From the NCBI GenBank assembly GCA_964596165.1, contig CAZQTW010000001.1, positions 147,851 through 211,850 on the forward strand: a DNA stretch of 64,000 nt. The letters run 5' to 3'. The translations under genes were made by a program, and so were the position numbers. The notes below the pieces were generated by a model, which saw nothing but the letters and a program-made list of their open reading frames with translations, had not been told where the DNA came from and searched no databases. Shown one piece after another: positions 25,840 through 34,990 of the stretch; the stretch's first letter is position 1, and each line of letters opens with the position of its first letter. This stretch comes from CAYUQT01 sp964596165 (GTDB taxonomy: Bacteria > Planctomycetota > Phycisphaerae > UBA1845 > JAFGLZ01).

Positions 25840-27744
25840 ATGAACGACGCTCATGGCAACACTGACCCGACGCCGACAACACAACGGACCATGAGCCGCC
25901 TTGTCTCCGTCATCTGGCCGGCCGCCGTCGGTGTTGCCGTCCTTCTCACCTATGCGGGCACTCTTCATAACGGTTTCGTCTTCGACGATCGGATCATCGT
26001 CGTAGTCAACGGACAACAATGGCAAAAGGAGAGTCTGTGGCGGTTGTTCCGGCACGATTACTGGGGCGAGCAGCGGATCGATGTGCTGTACCGCCCCATC
26101 ACAACGATCAGCCATGCCCTCCTCTACCGCATGAGCGGCGAACACCCGGAAGCGCACCGGGCCGTCAACATCGGTCTCCACATCGCGTGCTGCTGGTGCC
26201 TGCTTGCACTGACCCGTGCTCTCTTCGGCGACCGCAGTCTGGCCGGAATGGCCACGATCCTTTTTGCCGTTCATGCAATTCACGTTGAGCCGGTCGCCCA
26301 GATTGTGGGTCGGGCCGAGTTGCTTGCCGCACTCTGGATGCTCATCGCACTGTGGCTGTATTGCGGCATCCCCCGAGAAGGAGGTGGCTTTTCACGGTGG
26401 CGTTACGGGGCCGTGTTGCTCTCCTCTCTCCTGGCAATGCTTTCCAAGGAGAGCGGCATATGCATCGTTGGGTTGATCGTCGCGTACGATCTCTGGTCGC
26501 GGCGTTACGGACCTTTCTCAGGCGACGTGGTCACGCCATCGGCCCGTCGGCGGTCGCGCGAAGTCGTTACGAGGACGGTCCTCCTGCGACTGTTCGTTCG
26601 GCGATGGTCGGGATTGATCGTCGTGGCGCTGATCGTCCTGGTGATTCGCTATCAGGTCTTGGGACGAGTGAGCCGATCTGCCGACGCCATTCCGAAGCTG
26701 GACAACCCGATCGTTGACGCCTCCCTTGAGGGACGAATCGCGACTCCCCTTGTTCTGCTCGGCAAGTATGTTCGGCTCCTAATCTGGCCCCATCCGCTGT
26801 GTTGCGACTACTCCTACGATGCATTACCCGTCTGCGAATCCGTTCTTCAACCGGGAGCGCTATGGGGGCTGGCCTGCCTGGCCGCCATGGTGATTGCTGC
26901 CGCCGCTTCGTACCGCGGAAAGGGCCATCTCCTCTGGTGCGTCATCTTCTTCCTGGTCAGTTACTTCTTGGTCAGCAACTCCGGAATCCTCATAGGCACC
27001 ATCTTCGCGGAGCGGCTGATGTATTTCCCCTCGATTGCCTTCTGTTGGGCGTTGGCGACGGGTGTACTCGCAGCGGCGAATGGGCTCGCCCGGCATATGC
27101 ATTCCACTCGCGCCGGCTGGATCGCGGCAGGCGGTCTGTTTGCCTGTCTCTGCGCGGTCAACATGGTCTTGGCGGTCCATCGAGGTCACGTCTGGCGTGA
27201 CGAACGCCGTCTGCTGACGAGCGCCTTGGCGCTCACCCAGAGAAGCGCCCGCGTGCACGCGCAGATCGGGATTCTCGCATTGGCCGACAGAGACTACGCC
27301 GGCGCCGTACGTCACCTGACCCGTGCCGTCGAGATCCTGGACGATTATCCGCAGGCAAACTTCAACCTGGGAAAGGCCTATGTCCTCTCCGGACAACCGG
27401 AAAAGGCCATCCCGTACCTGAAGAAGGTACTGCACACGCTGCCGAGGGAGTTGCGCTCGAAACCCCGGCAGTTCCTCGGACAGGCCTATCTCGACATGAA
27501 TCTTCCCTCAATGGCGATCGCCTGGTTTGCGGAAGCGGATCGATTCGAGCCCAATGCTCCCCCCATTCTGGCCTTGTGGGTCCGGGCGGCTTTGCTGGCC
27601 GGGAGCCATGAACAGGCAATCCACGTCCTTCGACGTGCGATCAAGGTCACTCCCAAGGGCAACCCGTTGCACGACACGTTTGAGAACCAGCTTAGGCAGT
27701 TGCTCGATTCACCCGCACCTTCTCCTTCCTCGGCCACCCGATAG
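25840..27744 (+). CDS. TMTC-like polytopic protein with C-terminal TPRs (paralogue)
   Basis: The protein is 634 aa. It is homologous to the minus-strand TMTC-like gene at 23235, with the same features: NGFVFDDRIIVVV (paired Asp in the first loop), YRPITTISHALLYR, HVEPVAQIVGRAEL and KESGICIVG, then about ten spans and three or more TPRs near 450-600. Matching CDYSYDALPVCESV is present in both (CDYSYNEIPVVHD in the other). The two are divergent across a 220-bp region that includes the VOC gene's upstream. A GT-C-type sugar transfer role outside the membrane is inferred from TMTC enzymes; bacterial substrates are not known. Two such copies so close together is unusual. Confidence 0.82.
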   Translation: MNDAHGNTDPTPTTQRTMSRLVSVIWPAAVGVAVLLTYAGTLHNGFVFDDRIIVVVNGQQWQKESLWRLFRHDYWGEQRIDVLYRPITTISHALLYRMSGEHPEAHRAVNIGLHIACCWCLLALTRALFGDRSLAGMATILFAVHAIHVEPVAQIVGRAELLAALWMLIALWLYCGIPREGGGFSRWRYGAVLLSSLLAMLSKESGICIVGLIVAYDLWSRRYGPFSGDVVTPSARRRSREVVTRTVLLRLFVRRWSGLIVVALIVLVIRYQVLGRVSRSADAIPKLDNPIVDASLEGRIATPLVLLGKYVRLLIWPHPLCCDYSYDALPVCESVLQPGALWGLACLAAMVIAAAASYRGKGHLLWCVIFFLVSYFLVSNSGILIGTIFAERLMYFPSIAFCWALATGVLAAANGLARHMHSTRAGWIAAGGLFACLCAVNMVLAVHRGHVWRDERRLLTSALALTQRSARVHAQIGILALADRDYAGAVRHLTRAVEILDDYPQANFNLGKAYVLSGQPEKAIPYLKKVLHTLPRELRSKPRQFLGQAYLDMNLPSMAIAWFAEADRFEPNAPPILALWVRAALLAGSHEQAIHVLRRAIKVTPKGNPLHDTFENQLRQLLDSPAPSPSSATR

Positions 27745-27972
27745 GAGAGGCAGGAACCCGATGTGCCTTGCTCGCCCGTCGGACTGCCGCAGCCTTCGCA
27801 CGGTCTTGCCTGGTTGCCCGGAAACCCTGCTCGTGTTAAGAATACTGTTGGAGTTGAACAACCGCGCGGATCAGCGGATCCGAACCGCGTCTAAGGATGG
27901 ATCGAATCCACGGAGCTGCCACTGGAACCGGGCGCAATACAACAAGGTAGCCCGCGCTGTCGACTACTGCTG

Positions 27973-29904
27973 ATGGCCGTGGCAGTCTACCTCTTGGCCG
28001 TCACGGTCCGACTTGCCTTTCTGGCGGAGGCACGACACAGCCCCCTGTACCAATGGCCCACCATTGATGAGAGCGAACATCACGACCTCGCCGTCGCAAT
28101 TGCCACGGGCACGCTTCCGACAACGCCGTATGTCAAGGCTCCCGGATACTTCTACCTTCTTGGCGGCATCTACAAGGTATTCGGCCACGATTCGCTGAGA
28201 GCGCGTTTTGTTCAGGTATTCCTGTTCAGTCTCTCACCGGTGCTGGTGTTTCTGATCGCGCACCGATTGTTCGGTGCGATTGTCGGGGTCCTCGCGGGAA
28301 TCCTGGCGTCCGTCTTCTGGACGCTTGTCTTCTTCAGTGCGGAGCTGCTCGACATATCCTTGGCATGCCTGCTCTACCTCCTGTTGGCATGGTTGCTCGT
28401 TGGCCTGGATGACCGCCGACCGTGGAAATGGCTGGTCTGCGGTATTGTCCTGGGATTGGGTGCAATCACCCGCCCGAATATCCTCGCCTATGCGCCCGTT
28501 TTGGCCGTCGTCGTTGCCGTCAGGGCATGGCGAAGGGCCACTCCGGGCCCTCCCCGGACAGTACCCCCGGCGTGGCTCAAGACTGCGGCGGCCAGAATCG
28601 TCCAGTTTGGGCTTGGAACGGCATTGGCCATCGCACCCGTCACACTTCGCAACCTGCTGGTGTCGAAGGAGCGACTGTTGGTCGGGGCATGGGGCTCGGC
28701 CGTCTTCTACTTAGCGAACAACCCCCAGACCGACGGCAAGAACGTTGTCCGTCCCACGGTCAGGAGCCTCCAAACGGACCTCCTTCGAGATCCCTCGCTG
28801 CGAAATGAGGGCAGTCAAGCCTGCTACCTTGTGGTGGCGCACGCCCTCGGTCGCCGGCCCACCTACGAAGAAGTCGAACAGTACTACCGCCGCCTTTCAC
28901 GGGAGTACGTGCTGCATTATCCGCGGAAATTCATGGGGGACGTATTCAAGCGATTTTGTTTCTTGTTCAACGCTTACGAGTATCCCTTCAACAAGAACGT
29001 CTACCATTTTCGCAAGTTCAGCCGGTTGCTCGCCGTCCTCTCTTGGCTCCATTACGGGATCGTCATGCCGGTGGGAATGCTCGGCCTGATCGTCGCGCTC
29101 GTGCGGCGCCCGTGGCCCGCCGGGTTTTCCTATCACCTCGCACTGATCGTGACCTACGCGCTGCCGTGTACGTTCTTTCAGGTGGTATCACGGTATCGCA
29201 TCCCGTTGGTCTACCTGATGATGCCCTTGGTGGCGTATGGCGCCGTTGAATTTGTGACGATGCTCCGGCCGCCCATTCAATGGCGGCGGATCAGCCTATC
29301 CGCCGGTGCTCTCAGCGGACTGCTCGTGTTCTCGAACGTCAATGTCTTCGGCTACTCGCCCGCGCGACACGAGTACCTCCCTTTCTACTATGCGGGAGCC
29401 TGCATGGCCACCGGCCGTCACGACCTGGTCGTCGAAGTCTCCGATGAGATTGAGCAGGCCTTGGCGGATCCCAATCGAGCCCCGCTTATTCCGCCCAACG
29501 CGATGTCCCCCATGTTCGATTACTTCTACCGGCGCGGTGACTTCGCGCGTGCGTGCAGGTATGGGCGACAGGTCATCCTGCGCGGGGACGATGCCCCCCC
29601 TGAGACCCTGGATGCCATTTTGTCGGTGTTGATCCGAGAGGGCCGGCACGATGACGCCAAACGGGTTCTCGAGAGAATATGCGCGCAGACCTCAACGAGC
29701 GTCAACGCCTATACAGCCCAGGCACTGCTTCGCTACGGACGCGCTTACAACGACCGCGAGGCACTCCTCGCGGCCAAGGAGAAGTACGCCGTCCTTGCCG
29801 GGCTGTACCCGGAGGAACAGAAGTTCAAGAACGGCTTGGATTGGGTCACGAAGGCCCTGCATGGGCCGGCAACAACGTCCACGTCCACGCGGAAGAACCC
29901 GTGA
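27973..29904 (+). CDS. GT39/ArnT-like membrane glycosyltransferase with TPR-like C-terminus
   Basis: The protein is 643 aa. It has about ten membrane helices between residues 1 and 420. The first loop contains WPTIDESEHHDLAVAIATG, where an acidic pair occupies the catalytic position of PMT/ArnT-type GT-C enzymes, and PYVKAPGYFYLLGGIYKVFG is the next conserved element. From about 500, helical repeats of TPR type (YGRQVILRGDD, GRHDDAKRVLERI) form a soluble tail. These enzymes move sugars from polyprenyl phosphates to proteins, lipids or glycans. The start is set at ATG because a TAG closes the frame 24 bp upstream. It is the third membrane GT in this stretch. Confidence 0.8.
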   Translation: MAVAVYLLAVTVRLAFLAEARHSPLYQWPTIDESEHHDLAVAIATGTLPTTPYVKAPGYFYLLGGIYKVFGHDSLRARFVQVFLFSLSPVLVFLIAHRLFGAIVGVLAGILASVFWTLVFFSAELLDISLACLLYLLLAWLLVGLDDRRPWKWLVCGIVLGLGAITRPNILAYAPVLAVVVAVRAWRRATPGPPRTVPPAWLKTAAARIVQFGLGTALAIAPVTLRNLLVSKERLLVGAWGSAVFYLANNPQTDGKNVVRPTVRSLQTDLLRDPSLRNEGSQACYLVVAHALGRRPTYEEVEQYYRRLSREYVLHYPRKFMGDVFKRFCFLFNAYEYPFNKNVYHFRKFSRLLAVLSWLHYGIVMPVGMLGLIVALVRRPWPAGFSYHLALIVTYALPCTFFQVVSRYRIPLVYLMMPLVAYGAVEFVTMLRPPIQWRRISLSAGALSGLLVFSNVNVFGYSPARHEYLPFYYAGACMATGRHDLVVEVSDEIEQALADPNRAPLIPPNAMSPMFDYFYRRGDFARACRYGRQVILRGDDAPPETLDAILSVLIREGRHDDAKRVLERICAQTSTSVNAYTAQALLRYGRAYNDREALLAAKEKYAVLAGLYPEEQKFKNGLDWVTKALHGPATTSTSTRKNP

Positions 29905-30039
29905 TCCTTGACAAGCAAGTGCTTCTCCGGTCCGGGCCTCCGCCGCGTCCACCGCCCCTGGCGACGACCATGTTGACTTACTTTTCGCACACTGTTAGCG
30001 TAAGCTCATTCTTAGGCAAAGGTTGTGCGGGTTCTTGAA

Positions 30040-31131
30040 ATGCGTCGAATTCGAACGGTAGTGGATTTGCTTGTCGGGGTGTATCTGGCATGGGCCATAG
30101 CCGGCTGCACCATGACTGAGGGAACGACCTCCGGTCGTTCCGTCGGAGATGTCTGGGAAGAACCGACTTCTCCCCCCGCTCAGCAGTCTCCCGACTTGGC
30201 GGATCGCACGGCAATGGGTACGGCCGGCACGGCGAAGGAGGCACCGCCCACACCGATCGCCACCGTAAACGGTAAGCCCATCAACCGCGCTGCGATGATG
30301 GATCTACTGATCCGAACCCGGGGGCTGAGCGTGCTGGAGGAGCTTGTCGCGCGGGATCTGGCACGGCAGGCTGCAGAAGCCGAAGGGGTAAGTATCACAC
30401 CCGCCGACATTCAGGCTGAGTATGACCGAAGCCTCGCGCAGATCAGCTCGCCCGTGCCTACAACCACACAACCCCTCCTGGCCAAGGAAGCTCGAGAAAC
30501 GCTGTTGAGCGAGATTCTCAGGCGACGCGGCCTCTCCCGAGAAGAATTCGGCATGGCGATGGAGAGGCAGGCGTGTCTCCGCAAGATCGCCGAGAAACGT
30601 TTACAGATAACCGAACCGATGCTTCGCACCCAGTATGAAATGATGTACGACGCTCGTGTTCAGGTGCGGCACATCCAGGTGGCGGATTGGCGTGACGTAT
30701 CCAGGGTGCAGAAGATGCTGGAAGCCGGGAAGGATTTTGCCGAGGTGGCCCGAACATGCAGCCAGAACCTCAACACCGCGCCGGAGGGCGGGTTGCTGCC
30801 GCCATTCAGCCGCAACCAGGACGACGTCCCGCCGCTCCTGAGGGACGCCGCGTTTTCGTTGTCCGTCGGCCAGGTCTCCAACCCCATCCGGATCGAAAAC
30901 GATTATCACCTCATCAAACCGGTCCAGCGGTTCGATCGCTCGCAGGTCCAATTTGAACACGTCAAGGAAATCGTCCGCATGAAACTCATTGAACGGTTGT
31001 TGCCCGAGGCGATGGCCAAGATCGAACGCGACCTGTTCAACAAGGCACAGATTGTCATCACCGACCCGCGGCTTCGTCAGCAGTTTGACGAGAAGTACGG
31101 TCGGACGAAGGCGGTTCGCGGTGGAAACTGA
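30040..31131 (+). CDS. Lipoprotein parvulin-type peptidyl-prolyl isomerase (SurA/PrsA-like)
   Basis: Start at ATG 30040 (a GTG lies five codons earlier) gives 363 aa. The leader ends in AIAGC, a lipobox, so it is membrane-anchored. TVNGKPINRAAM marks the N-terminal SurA-type chaperone segment. The rotamase domain runs from about residue 205: VQVRHIQVADWRDV, GKDFAEVARTCSQN, EGGLLPPFSRNQ and SNPIRIENDYHLIK are typical parvulin strands. It should help exported proteins fold. It lies between membrane glycosyltransferases and the aminotransferase, with a 13-bp gap to the latter, so the pair may be co-transcribed. Confidence 0.88.
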   Translation: MRRIRTVVDLLVGVYLAWAIAGCTMTEGTTSGRSVGDVWEEPTSPPAQQSPDLADRTAMGTAGTAKEAPPTPIATVNGKPINRAAMMDLLIRTRGLSVLEELVARDLARQAAEAEGVSITPADIQAEYDRSLAQISSPVPTTTQPLLAKEARETLLSEILRRRGLSREEFGMAMERQACLRKIAEKRLQITEPMLRTQYEMMYDARVQVRHIQVADWRDVSRVQKMLEAGKDFAEVARTCSQNLNTAPEGGLLPPFSRNQDDVPPLLRDAAFSLSVGQVSNPIRIENDYHLIKPVQRFDRSQVQFEHVKEIVRMKLIERLLPEAMAKIERDLFNKAQIVITDPRLRQQFDEKYGRTKAVRGGN

Positions 31132-31144
31132 GCGACGGACACCC

Positions 31145-32365
31145 ATGTCGGAATTCAAGATTGAGCCCGCGGAGCGTATTCGTCGTCTGCCGCCGTACCT
31201 GTTCAGTCGGCTGAACGCGCTCAAACACACCAAGCGGCAGCAAGGCGTTGATCTGATTGACCTGGGAATGGGCAATCCCTCGGACCCGGCGCCTCAGATC
31301 GTCATCGATAAGTTGTGCGAGGCCGCCCGCGATCCGCGAAATCACCGGTACAGCGTGAGCAAAGGGCTTTTCAACCTCCGGCGCGAGGTTGCCAAGAAGT
31401 ACAAGGCCAAATGGGGCGTCAGCCTCGACCCTGAAACGGAAATCATCGCCTGTCTCGGCAGCAAGGAAGGGTTTGCCCACATGTGCCTGGCCATGCTGGG
31501 ACCGGGCGACACGGCCGTCGTGGGCGATCCCTACTTCCCGATCCACGTGTACTGCGTCGCGCTGGCCGGCGCCAACGTCATCAAAGTGACGCTGGGCAAT
31601 GACGATGCCTTCCTCGAGCGAATCGAGTACGTCGTGCAACACCTCTATCCGCGCCCGAAGCTCATCATCCTGAACTACCCGCACAATCCGACGGCGATGA
31701 CGGTCGAGGCGAGGTTCTTCGACCGTGTTGTCGAGATGGCCGAGCGGACCGGGGTTATGGTCATTCACGACTTCGCCTATGGCGAGACGTGCTTCGAGAA
31801 CTATCGATCGCCCTGCTTCCTCGGCGCCAAGGGAGCCAAGGAATGTGGCGTCGAGTTCAGCACGCTGAGCAAACCCTACAACATGGCCGGATTCCGCATC
31901 GGATTCTGCGCGGGCAACAAGAAGATGATCGAGGCCCTCGCGACGATCAAAGGGTACTACGACTACGGTATCTTCCAGCCCATCCAGATTGCCAGCATCA
32001 TCGCCATGCGACACTGCGAGGAGGACATCCGTCGACAGGCACGGATCTACCAGCAACGCCGCGACGTCGTCCTCGCCGGCATCGAAAAGCTCGGCTGGCG
32101 CGCCGAGAAGCCGCGAGCCGGAATGTTCATCTGGGCGCACGTGTCCCCGGAACACCTTGGCGGACGCGACACGCTTCAGTTCTGCATGGACATGATGGAC
32201 GAGGCGGAGGTGGCCTTGGCGCCCGGCGACGCCTTCGGTGAAAACGGCGCCGGTTGCGTTCGGATCGCAATCGTGGAAAACGATCTTCGGCTCAAACAGG
32301 CAATGCGTCAGCTCGCACGGGTGCTCGTTAAGCCCCGACCGACGGCCAACGAAAAGTCAGCGTGA
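31145..32365 (+). CDS. AlaC/DapL-like class I/II aminotransferase
   Basis: ATG 31145 gives 406 aa. The sequence closely follows the AlaC type glutamate-pyruvate aminotransferase: IRRLPPYLFSRLNALKH, DLGMGNPSDPAP, ACLGSKEGFAHM, LNYPHNPTAMTVEA and VIHDFAYGETCF. The PLP Lys lies in STLSKPYNMAGFRIGF. LL-diaminopimelate aminotransferases share much of this and are the alternative, relevant in Planctomycetes. It is cytoplasmic. Frame is open upstream of ATG within the ppiase gene but that is a shadow. Two large membrane genes downstream are convergent. Confidence 0.9.
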   Translation: MSEFKIEPAERIRRLPPYLFSRLNALKHTKRQQGVDLIDLGMGNPSDPAPQIVIDKLCEAARDPRNHRYSVSKGLFNLRREVAKKYKAKWGVSLDPETEIIACLGSKEGFAHMCLAMLGPGDTAVVGDPYFPIHVYCVALAGANVIKVTLGNDDAFLERIEYVVQHLYPRPKLIILNYPHNPTAMTVEARFFDRVVEMAERTGVMVIHDFAYGETCFENYRSPCFLGAKGAKECGVEFSTLSKPYNMAGFRIGFCAGNKKMIEALATIKGYYDYGIFQPIQIASIIAMRHCEEDIRRQARIYQQRRDVVLAGIEKLGWRAEKPRAGMFIWAHVSPEHLGGRDTLQFCMDMMDEAEVALAPGDAFGENGAGCVRIAIVENDLRLKQAMRQLARVLVKPRPTANEKSA

Positions 32366-32387
32366 CGCACCATACGACCCACCGCAC

Positions 32388-34874
32388 TTATTGACGGAAG
32401 GGCCTATGCGCCTCATACAGCGCCATACGAGCGCGGAGGGCACTTAGCAGGTCTTGACGACCGGCGGATTCCGCCAGCGTTATCGCGCGAGAGGCCGTTT
32501 GGACGGCTGCCGCGAAGTCTCCGCATTCCGCCTGGGCGGCCGCAAGCGTGTCGAGGACCGAGACGTCCTCCGCCGGTGCGGTCCGCAGCGCTTCCTCGGC
32601 CAATCGCCGCGATTCGCGGCCGTCCCGAACGGCGGCATCGGTACATGTCGCCATCAGCCATGCCAGGTTGTTCATCAACTCCGGGTTTTTCGGGCTGCGG
32701 CGCAACCCCTGCGAAAGAGTCTCCTTTGCCTCCGCGTGCCGTCCCAGCGCCACCAAGACGGTCGCCAGCCTGGCATGAGCGACTCCCAAGCCGGCATCTT
32801 TGGCAATTGCCTTCCGGAAGAAGCCCAACGCCCGCTCGGGCATGCCTTGGTAAGCGAAGACCTCACCCCGACTGACCAACTCGCGCGCGTCCATGGGCCC
32901 CACGAAGAAGGATGCATAGGCGTTGACTGCATGGGCCAGCAGGAGAATCCAGATCAAGGGACTCCCCCGTCCGAGCGCACGCGCCAGACGATCAAACCCG
33001 ACGGCGCCCAGCGCGCACAGACACGTCATCGAACTGAGCCCGTAGAAACCCTTCGCCTGGGCGTAGTAGGGCAGTCTCAGGGTCATGTAGAAGACCGCGA
33101 ACACAACGAACAAGCCGTGCCCCACCACCATCGCCCATGAAGTCGTCGGACGCCGCAGCCACTCCGACAAGGTGACGAGCAATCCGACGCCGATGAGAAC
33201 GGTGGGAAACATCGCCATGACGTACCCGACGCACATCAGGTCGTAGTGCCACGGCGCCCGAAACTGGACATTCGCAATCCCGGCGCACATGCCGTCGCCC
33301 CAGACGGTGGAGTAAATGCCATCCGCGTACGAGTACAGACTGCTGTGGAATGGTGCGGTCAACGATCGCCCAAAACGAAGGTAGTAGTCGAGCACGCCGT
33401 AGCCAGGATCCTGCCACCAAGCGATACCGCTGACGGGATCCCAATTGCCGACCAACGGATTCTTGAAGTGAACCCAGTTGCGAATGAGAAACCAACCCCC
33501 GACCAGGAACATCACGCTGAACGAGACACCCACCGTACCCGACAGACGCCGTAGGTTCAAACCGTATCGATGCACGTGATGAACCGCCAAGCTTGCGAGG
33601 ATAACCACCACGGCCAGGAAGGCCGTATGCTTCGACACCATGGCCAAGCCCAGCAAGAACCCCAGCATCACCCAGAGCCGCCATGCGGGGTCGTCCGTGC
33701 CAAGAATGCGAAGAGCCACGAGAATCGCGGCAATCGTAAACGCTACACACATGACCTCATTGGAGGGGTAATTCGACATGTAGAGCAGCATGGGCATGCT
33801 CCCGGTCAGAATCAGCCCGGCGCAACGAGCCCTCACCGAATCGGGAAAGAGCGTTCTCAGAACAAACCACATGAGCACGACCGCGGCCAGCCCTCCCGCC
33901 ATGCTCATCAGCCTGGGAACCAGGGCCTCGGCGGCGGTCAGGCCCGCCGATCGGCAAACAGCCGTCACAACCACCGTGGCGACATAGTAGAGTGGCGGCT
34001 GGTACATCTCCCAGCCGTCGCCGGCAAGCGGCAGTCTGCGATTGACTTCCAGGAACCGAAGGTAGTCGTAGTGTGCAGGTGCATCGAACCCCAGCACCGG
34101 CTGGAGGTACGTCAGGTTGTTGGCGCAAAGCACGATCCACGAAACCACGACCAGTGCGAACAGACCCCACTCCGCCGGACGGATCGCCCGTTGAACATCG
34201 CCCGACCCACATGCGGCGAACCGCCGAAACCCGAACCAAGCCGTCAGCACGATCAGGACTGCGGCACCGACACCGATCAGGACCATCGGCCAGACCTTCG
34301 ACCACGCCTCACGAACGGTGGGTGATGTGGCCGTGATCGCGTGCGTCATCGGCTCCTTCGCCAACCGGACGGGAGACCACGAGACACCTTCGGTGCGCGC
34401 CTGCCAGGTTGCGTCGGTCCGCACTGTCTGTGACCCGACGCGCAACCGCAGCGACAACGCGGGCGGTCCCCTATGGTTCGCAACGTCCACCTCCAAACGA
34501 TTCGTACCGACCAACAAGGCCTCGGTAACGGGATACCGATCCGCCGTCTTCCACGAGCGACCCGACGATGGTCCCACGGCAATGCTGCGGCCGTTGATTC
34601 TCAGCTCGTAACTGCGAAACGCCCGAACCTCGACCTCGGCCGGGGTCTTGGAGTCGCTCAGATCGAATTCCCGGGAGAAACAGACCGTCCGTTTCTTGAC
34701 CTCACGGGCTTCGAGGATATAGGGCAAGGGGTAGAGCACCCATTCACCCGGTCCCGAGGTTAGGAACGGTATCTCCGGATCGCGGAGGCATCGCCACACC
34801 GTGGTCCCCGCGGCGAGCAGACCGATCCCCACGAGCAGAAGTACCGCGGGAACATGTGTTCGCAGTGCACTCAT
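32388..34874 (-). CDS. GT39-like membrane glycosyltransferase with N-terminal beta-sandwich and C-terminal TPRs (paralogue A)
   Basis: The protein is 828 aa. A membrane anchor (8-28) leads to a beta-sandwich of roughly residues 35-170, resembling the N-terminal domain of alpha-L-rhamnosidases (AFRSYELRINGRSIAVG). Residues 190-690 hold about 11 spans. The catalytic-type loop reads VLGFDAPAHYDYLRFLEVNR, then DGWEMYQPPLYYVAT. C-terminal TPR units (RALGFFRKAIAKDAGLGVAHARL, AKETLSQGLRRSPKNPELMNNL) close the protein. A closely related copy lies just upstream. A sugar-binding front end on a membrane sugar transferase suggests glycan extension outside the cell. Confidence 0.8.
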   Translation of the reverse strand: MSALRTHVPAVLLLVGIGLLAAGTTVWRCLRDPEIPFLTSGPGEWVLYPLPYILEAREVKKRTVCFSREFDLSDSKTPAEVEVRAFRSYELRINGRSIAVGPSSGRSWKTADRYPVTEALLVGTNRLEVDVANHRGPPALSLRLRVGSQTVRTDATWQARTEGVSWSPVRLAKEPMTHAITATSPTVREAWSKVWPMVLIGVGAAVLIVLTAWFGFRRFAACGSGDVQRAIRPAEWGLFALVVVSWIVLCANNLTYLQPVLGFDAPAHYDYLRFLEVNRRLPLAGDGWEMYQPPLYYVATVVVTAVCRSAGLTAAEALVPRLMSMAGGLAAVVLMWFVLRTLFPDSVRARCAGLILTGSMPMLLYMSNYPSNEVMCVAFTIAAILVALRILGTDDPAWRLWVMLGFLLGLAMVSKHTAFLAVVVILASLAVHHVHRYGLNLRRLSGTVGVSFSVMFLVGGWFLIRNWVHFKNPLVGNWDPVSGIAWWQDPGYGVLDYYLRFGRSLTAPFHSSLYSYADGIYSTVWGDGMCAGIANVQFRAPWHYDLMCVGYVMAMFPTVLIGVGLLVTLSEWLRRPTTSWAMVVGHGLFVVFAVFYMTLRLPYYAQAKGFYGLSSMTCLCALGAVGFDRLARALGRGSPLIWILLLAHAVNAYASFFVGPMDARELVSRGEVFAYQGMPERALGFFRKAIAKDAGLGVAHARLATVLVALGRHAEAKETLSQGLRRSPKNPELMNNLAWLMATCTDAAVRDGRESRRLAEEALRTAPAEDVSVLDTLAAAQAECGDFAAAVQTASRAITLAESAGRQDLLSALRARMALYEAHRPFRQ

Positions 34875-34990
34875 TTTGTGCGACGAGCTCTATCCGTCCG
34901 ACCGACATCGGCGGTCAAGTTGTCCCCACCACCCCTTGTTGCGAGATGGCAGATCACGGGCACTTGCCCATCTTACACGATGAGGGGAGT

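Noticed and set aside
27840..27950. A possible tRNA-like segment (GGATCCGAAC and GGATCGAATCC)
   Set aside because: No cloverleaf can be drawn with acceptor and anticodon arms; only isolated T-loop-like strings.
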